Below are positions 59,741 through 64,000 of a stretch of 64,000 nt of DNA, piece after piece. The notes below the pieces were generated by a model. It saw only the letters and a program-made list of their open reading frames with translations. It was not told where the DNA came from and searched no databases. The translations under genes and the position numbers were made by a program. Where the stretch lies: the NCBI GenBank assembly GCA_018398815.1, contig CM031616.1:69374736-69438735 (forward strand). Reading direction: 5' to 3'. The first letter of the stretch is position 1; each line of letters opens with the position of its first letter. The stretch is from Conus ventricosus (Eukaryota > Mollusca > Gastropoda > Neogastropoda > Conidae).

Positions 59741-60039
59741 TTTTGGATGGGATTGTTTGAGTTTTAAAAAAAAATCTCTTTCAGCGCCTTTTGTTTTAAA
59801 TAAATATTTCTCTTTAAAAAAAAAAGGAAAGCAGTGCTGATGAAAGGATATGAATCTATCTGCTCAAGGACCCTTTCCCTGAACAAGTAGAAATATGCTG
59901 CTTTCTCTTGGTATTTTGACAGCTCGGGATTAAAAAAAAACAACAAAACCCTTGAATCTCTTCTGCTTGATACTGACTCTAACAGCAATCCTCCTTCTAC
60001 ACTGTGAATGAGATCTGTTGGATACCTATTGGAAACAAC
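59741..60039. other. Noncoding spacer
   Basis: A- and T-rich sequence between two tandem arrays; nothing recognisable. Confidence 0.5.
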
Positions 60040-61510
60040 ACTGTACACTGTGTTTAAAATCCCAAATACAACACAAAAAAAACTGTACACTTGTTAAAAA
60101 TCTAAATGCCACGCAAACAACACTGTACACTGTGTTAAGATCTGATAAATACCATACAAACAACACTGTACACTGTGTTAAGATCTGATAAATACCACAC
60201 AAACAACACTGTACACTGTGTTAAGATCTGATAAATACCACACAAACAACACTGCACACTGTGTTAAGATCTGATAAATACCACACAAACACCACTGTAC
60301 ACTGTGTAAAGATCTGATAAATAACACACAAACAACACTGTACACTGTGTTAAGATCTAAATACCATACAAACACCACTGTACACTGCGTTAAGATCTGA
60401 TAAATAGAACACAAACAACACTGTACACTGTGTTAAGATACGATAAATACCATACAAACACCACTGTACACAGTGTTAAGATCTGATAAATACCATACAA
60501 ACAACACTGTACACTGTGTTAAGATCTGATAAATCCACACAAACAACACTGTACACTGTGTTAAGATCTGATAAATACCATACAAACACCACTGCACACT
60601 GTGTTAAGATCTGATAAATACCACACAAAAAGATCTGATAAATACCACACAAACAACACTGTACACTGTGTTAAGATCTGATAAATACCACACAAACAAC
60701 ACTGTACACTGTGTAAAGATCTGATAAATACCATACAAATAACACTGTACACTGTGTTAAGATCTCGTAAATACCACACAAAACAACACTGTACATTGTG
60801 TTAAGATCTGATAAATACCATAAAAACACCACTGTACACTGTGTTAAGATCTGATAAATACCACACAAAAGATCTGATAAATACCACACAAACAACACTG
60901 TACATTGTGTTAAGATCTGATAAATAGAACACAAACAACACTGTAGACTGTGTTAAGATCTGATAAATAGAACACAAACAACACTGTACACTGTGTTAAG
61001 ATCTGACAAATAGAACACAAACACCACTGTACACTGTGTTAAGATCTGATAAATACCATACAATCACCACTGCGCACTGTGTTAAGATCTGATAAATACC
61101 ATACAAACAACACTGTACACTGTGTTAAGATCTGATAATTACCACACAAACAACACAGTACACTGTGTTAATATCTGATAAATACCACACAAACAACACT
61201 GTACACTGTGTTAAGATCTGATAAATACCATACAAACATCACTGTACACTGTGTTAAGATCTGATAAATACCATACAAACAACACTGTACACTGTGTTAA
61301 GATCTGATAAATAAAATACAAACAACACTGTACACTGTGTTAAGATCTGATAAATAGAACACAAACACCACTGTACACTGTGTTAAGATCTGATAAATAC
61401 AACACAAACAACACTGTACACTGTGTTAAGATCTGATAAATACCATACAAACAACACTGTACACTGTGTTAAGATCTGATAAATACCACAAAAACAACAT
61501 TGTACGTTGT
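60040..61510. repeat. 43-bp tandem array, about 34 copies
   Basis: The unit is ACAACACTGTACACTGTGTT plus AAGATCTGATAAATACCACA and CAA. It contains the palindromes TGTACA and AGATCT. Sequence quality is good here: most units differ by substitutions (CCATAC, AGAACAC variants) rather than indels. Confidence 0.95.
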
Positions 61511-62640
61511 GTTGGTTTTTGATCCTATTGGAGCTAATGAATCGCCATCAATCACTTTCTGGGTCTACTTCTTATGCCTCTGCTCACCAGAACAAACTTC
61601 CACTTTGTGGAGCGGCAAGCACCTCAATCTTGTTTCTGCAAGTGGAGCCATTTGTTGTTTTGACTGCTCTGTGTGTTCTGAAGCGAGAGATACTCCATGT
61701 GATGAAGATCAGCACTGAATTAGCTTCAGGGAAAACAGTCGGCATTATGGTGAAGCAGCATCGATCTGATCAGAAAATCACAGGTGATAAAGACAGGTAA
61801 GGAATGGTAACTGGAACAGGTCACAGTTCTAGTCTGTCCACACTCTGCTCTCAATGCTGCAGACAGGTTTGGCCACCAATATCAAGCAATACTGTCTCCA
61901 GGCAACAAGACTCCAAAGTTGCCACGTGTGTGGGTGCTCTCGCTGAACTTCCATACCCAACCATGCAGGCATTATTTAATGGGTTGCTGTACCGCTTCAG
62001 ATTCCCACAGAATTTCATATTCATACTTTTTCCATCCTAGTCCCACTGTTAACTAGCTACTCATGGCTAGAAGAAAAAAAACAACAACAAAACTTCTCTC
62101 TCTCGTGTTTACAGTCTGACATCTCTTTGGAGTACTTCTCTCCCGCTATCAATTTTCTTCTCCTGACCAGGCAAAACGTTCACCAGCGAGTTATGACGCT
62201 CTGGCGCGCGTCCACCCAATGTACACCCCTCCTCCTCCTCTCCATCACCTGATCTTCACTGTTCTCTGTCCCCCCCCCCCCTCACCCCCAAAGAGAGAAA
62301 GGCAGCAAAGGTGAGCTGGAGGACCTTTTACACATCTATTTTTGACTTCAGTGTTTGAAATCCGAATCAAATTTGAATACAGACACCTTACTATGAAGAG
62401 GTACCAAACAAATAATATGGATATTGTACGCTGCACATTTTTGTTCAGCACAAAAAACTTTGACTGGTAATAGTTTTTTTGTTGTAAAATGTCGTTGATT
62501 ATGACTCCATATGATTATGTATATATGTAATTGAGTATGTGTGTGTGTTTGCGTGCATGTGTGTGTGTTAAGTGATATATTTTTTTGATGTTGTTTTTGT
62601 TACTCCCAGTTCTTAAAGAACAGGGAGTACTTTAGAATGG
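61511..62640. other. Noncoding stretch
   Basis: Open frames at 61500-61718 and 61507-61800 have no recognisable domain. Nothing else identified. Confidence 0.4.
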
Positions 62641-62653
62641 AACGAAGAAATGC

Positions 62654-62656
<3 letters not shown>

Positions 62657-62715
<59 letters not shown>

Positions 62716-62760
62716 TGTGTGTGTGTGTGTGTGTGTGTGTCTGTGTGTCTGTGTGTCCGT
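62657..62760. repeat. (TG)n microsatellite
   Basis: A long TG run with occasional C, ending GTCCGTGG, directly followed by the repeat at 62785. This pairing suggests that the microsatellite is one edge of that repeat. Confidence 0.9.
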
Positions 62761-62784
62761 GGTCAAAAATGTGTTCCACTCGCT

Positions 62785-63700
62785 CCAGACAAAACTACTA
62801 GGCCGATCTTTCTGAAAATTTGTTGGTGTGTTCATTATGGATCAAGGATGATGCCCGACATTTTAGTTTACCGTTACAGCCGTTACTAACGGCTGTAACG
62901 GCCTGTAACACTTTTTCTTCTTTATGGAATATCTCAGAAAGTACTTGGCCGATCTTTCTGAAAATTTGTAGGTATGTTCATTATGGGTCACAAATAATGC
63001 CCAATGTTTTAGTTTACCGTTATAACCGTTACTAACGGCTGTAACGGTTTTTCTTCTTTATGGAATATCTCAGAAAGTACTTGGCCGACCTTTATGAAAA
63101 ATTAGCAGGTATGTTCATTATGGGTCACGGATGATGCCTGATGTTTTAGTTTGCCCCGTTATAGCCGTTACTAACGGTTGTAACGGCTTGTAACGGTTTT
63201 TCTTCTTTATGGAATATCTCAGAAAGTACTTGGCCAATGTATAAGCGGTATGGATGATCTTGTGACAAATCGGATCCTCTGTCCATATGTAAGTGATGTA
63301 ATGCTGAAAATGGATTAAACAACCGTTAAAAACCGTTATTCTGCCGTTATTTCTTATATATAGGTCGATTTTAATGAAATTTGCTATATAGAAAGGTTAT
63401 CACACACAAATGGCACTTCTATATAGTGTTCCAAAATTTGACCGTTAAAAACCGTTACTCTTGACATATTGTCCAATTTGGATGAAATTTGATATCTACA
63501 CAGGCTTTAGCCCAGTGAGGACTAAATACCGGTTTCAAAAGTGTATATCGGTTATATAACCGATTTACCGTTATTTTGCTGTTATTTTTTATACATTGGT
63601 GGATTTTAATGCAATTTTGTATATAGAAAGGTTATCACACACAAATGGCACTTCCATGCAGTGTTTCAAAATCTGACCGTTAAAAACCGTTATTTTTTTA
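62785..63700. repeat. Tandem and interspersed repeat rich in CCGTTA/TAACGG motifs
   Basis: Left part: about 3.5 copies of a unit of roughly 130 bp with AGAAAGTACTTGGCCGATCT, ATGTTCATTATGGGTCAC, and CCGTTACTAACGGCTGTAAC. Right part: two diverged copies of roughly 250 bp with GAAAGGTTATCACACACAAA and GACCGTTAAAAACCGTTA. No coding capacity seen; likely a non-autonomous mobile repeat seeded beside the microsatellite. Confidence 0.75.
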
Positions 63701-63779
63701 TTTTTTTTTTTTGCTGTCCCAACCTCTGAGCCACCTCAGAGGCAGTGTACCCACGCCGCTCATTCCGACACCCCGTCCA

Positions 63780-64000
63780 CAGCCACAGCCCAGTCGGCCC
63801 CGCCGCAGCCCCGGCAATCCACAGGGAGCACTCAATGTCAAGCCGTTAAGAGGCAACCCACCGGAGGAGACACTGCACTGCTGCGAGTCACTTCGGTGGT
63901 GTTCAGTGGCGCCTGTTCTGATCTAACATACGCAGGACACCACCTACTAAGCCCCCACTGACGACAATAATTGCTTAGTCGCGGAGCCGGCGTGAGTGAG
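63780..64000. repeat. Dispersed repeat, copy 2 (related copy at 6560-6745)
   Basis: It carries the same ordered blocks as copy 1: GACACTGCACTGCTGCGAGT, CTGTTCTGATC, ACGCAGGACACCACCT and AATAATTGCTTAGTCGCGGA. It runs off the end of the window. The GC-rich stretch at 63720-63830 just upstream may belong to the same element. Confidence 0.6.

Noticed and set aside
61500..61800. Two overlapping + strand frames after the 43-bp array
   Set aside because: No domain recognised and no splice support; could be chance.

Overview
This is metazoan nuclear DNA. Genes are split into short exons with GT/AG junctions and matching phases, intergenic space is very long, microsatellites and minisatellites are abundant, and there are hAT transposons, non-LTR retrotransposon remnants and a tRNA-derived SINE-like repeat. 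The repeat style suggests a lophotrochozoan, probably a mollusc; that is inference, because no species-diagnostic gene is present. Nothing bacterial, viral-genomic or CRISPR-like was seen.

Two host genes can be supported. (1) On the + strand, 1198-6256: the 3' half of a bromodomain followed by a very long Val/Thr/Ser-rich exon, most like a CECR2-type chromatin protein. Its 5' part lies left of the window, and its reading frame changes several times. (2) On the - strand, four phase-compatible exons at 59427-59544, 34417-34561, 29807-29925 and 28688-28782. They encode the C-terminal part of a cysteine-patterned extracellular protein that ends in a GPI-anchor-type tail. The gene covers about 31 kb because its introns are filled with tandem repeats.

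Layout: 0-6.3 kb bromodomain gene; 6.3-10.4 kb noncoding; 10.4-14.9 kb a 26-bp minisatellite interrupted by a 764-bp hAT-like element; 15-25 kb mostly noncoding, with a decayed BED-finger transposase, a Jockey/CR1-like RT fragment and a SINE-like repeat; 25.1-26.7 kb a hAT element with terminal inverted repeats and target-site duplication; 27.6-31.2 kb minisatellites around the last two exons of the GPI gene; 31.4-33.6 kb an RNase H-bearing non-LTR element (- strand); 35.1-52.2 kb a large block present twice (35105-39029 and 39381-52157), whose internal minisatellites differ enormously in copy number; 53.1-56.6 kb an LTR-like element with a nested inverted-repeat element that carries coding-like fragments; 56.6-64 kb further tandem arrays and the upstream exon of the GPI gene.

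Base quality appears uneven. The second copy of the big block (about 40-50 kb), 13.2-14.8 kb and parts of 32.6-33.6 kb show frequent one-base indels between otherwise identical repeat units, and both host genes show isolated frame changes. This fits uncorrected long-read error better than gene decay, but it cannot be proved from the sequence alone.
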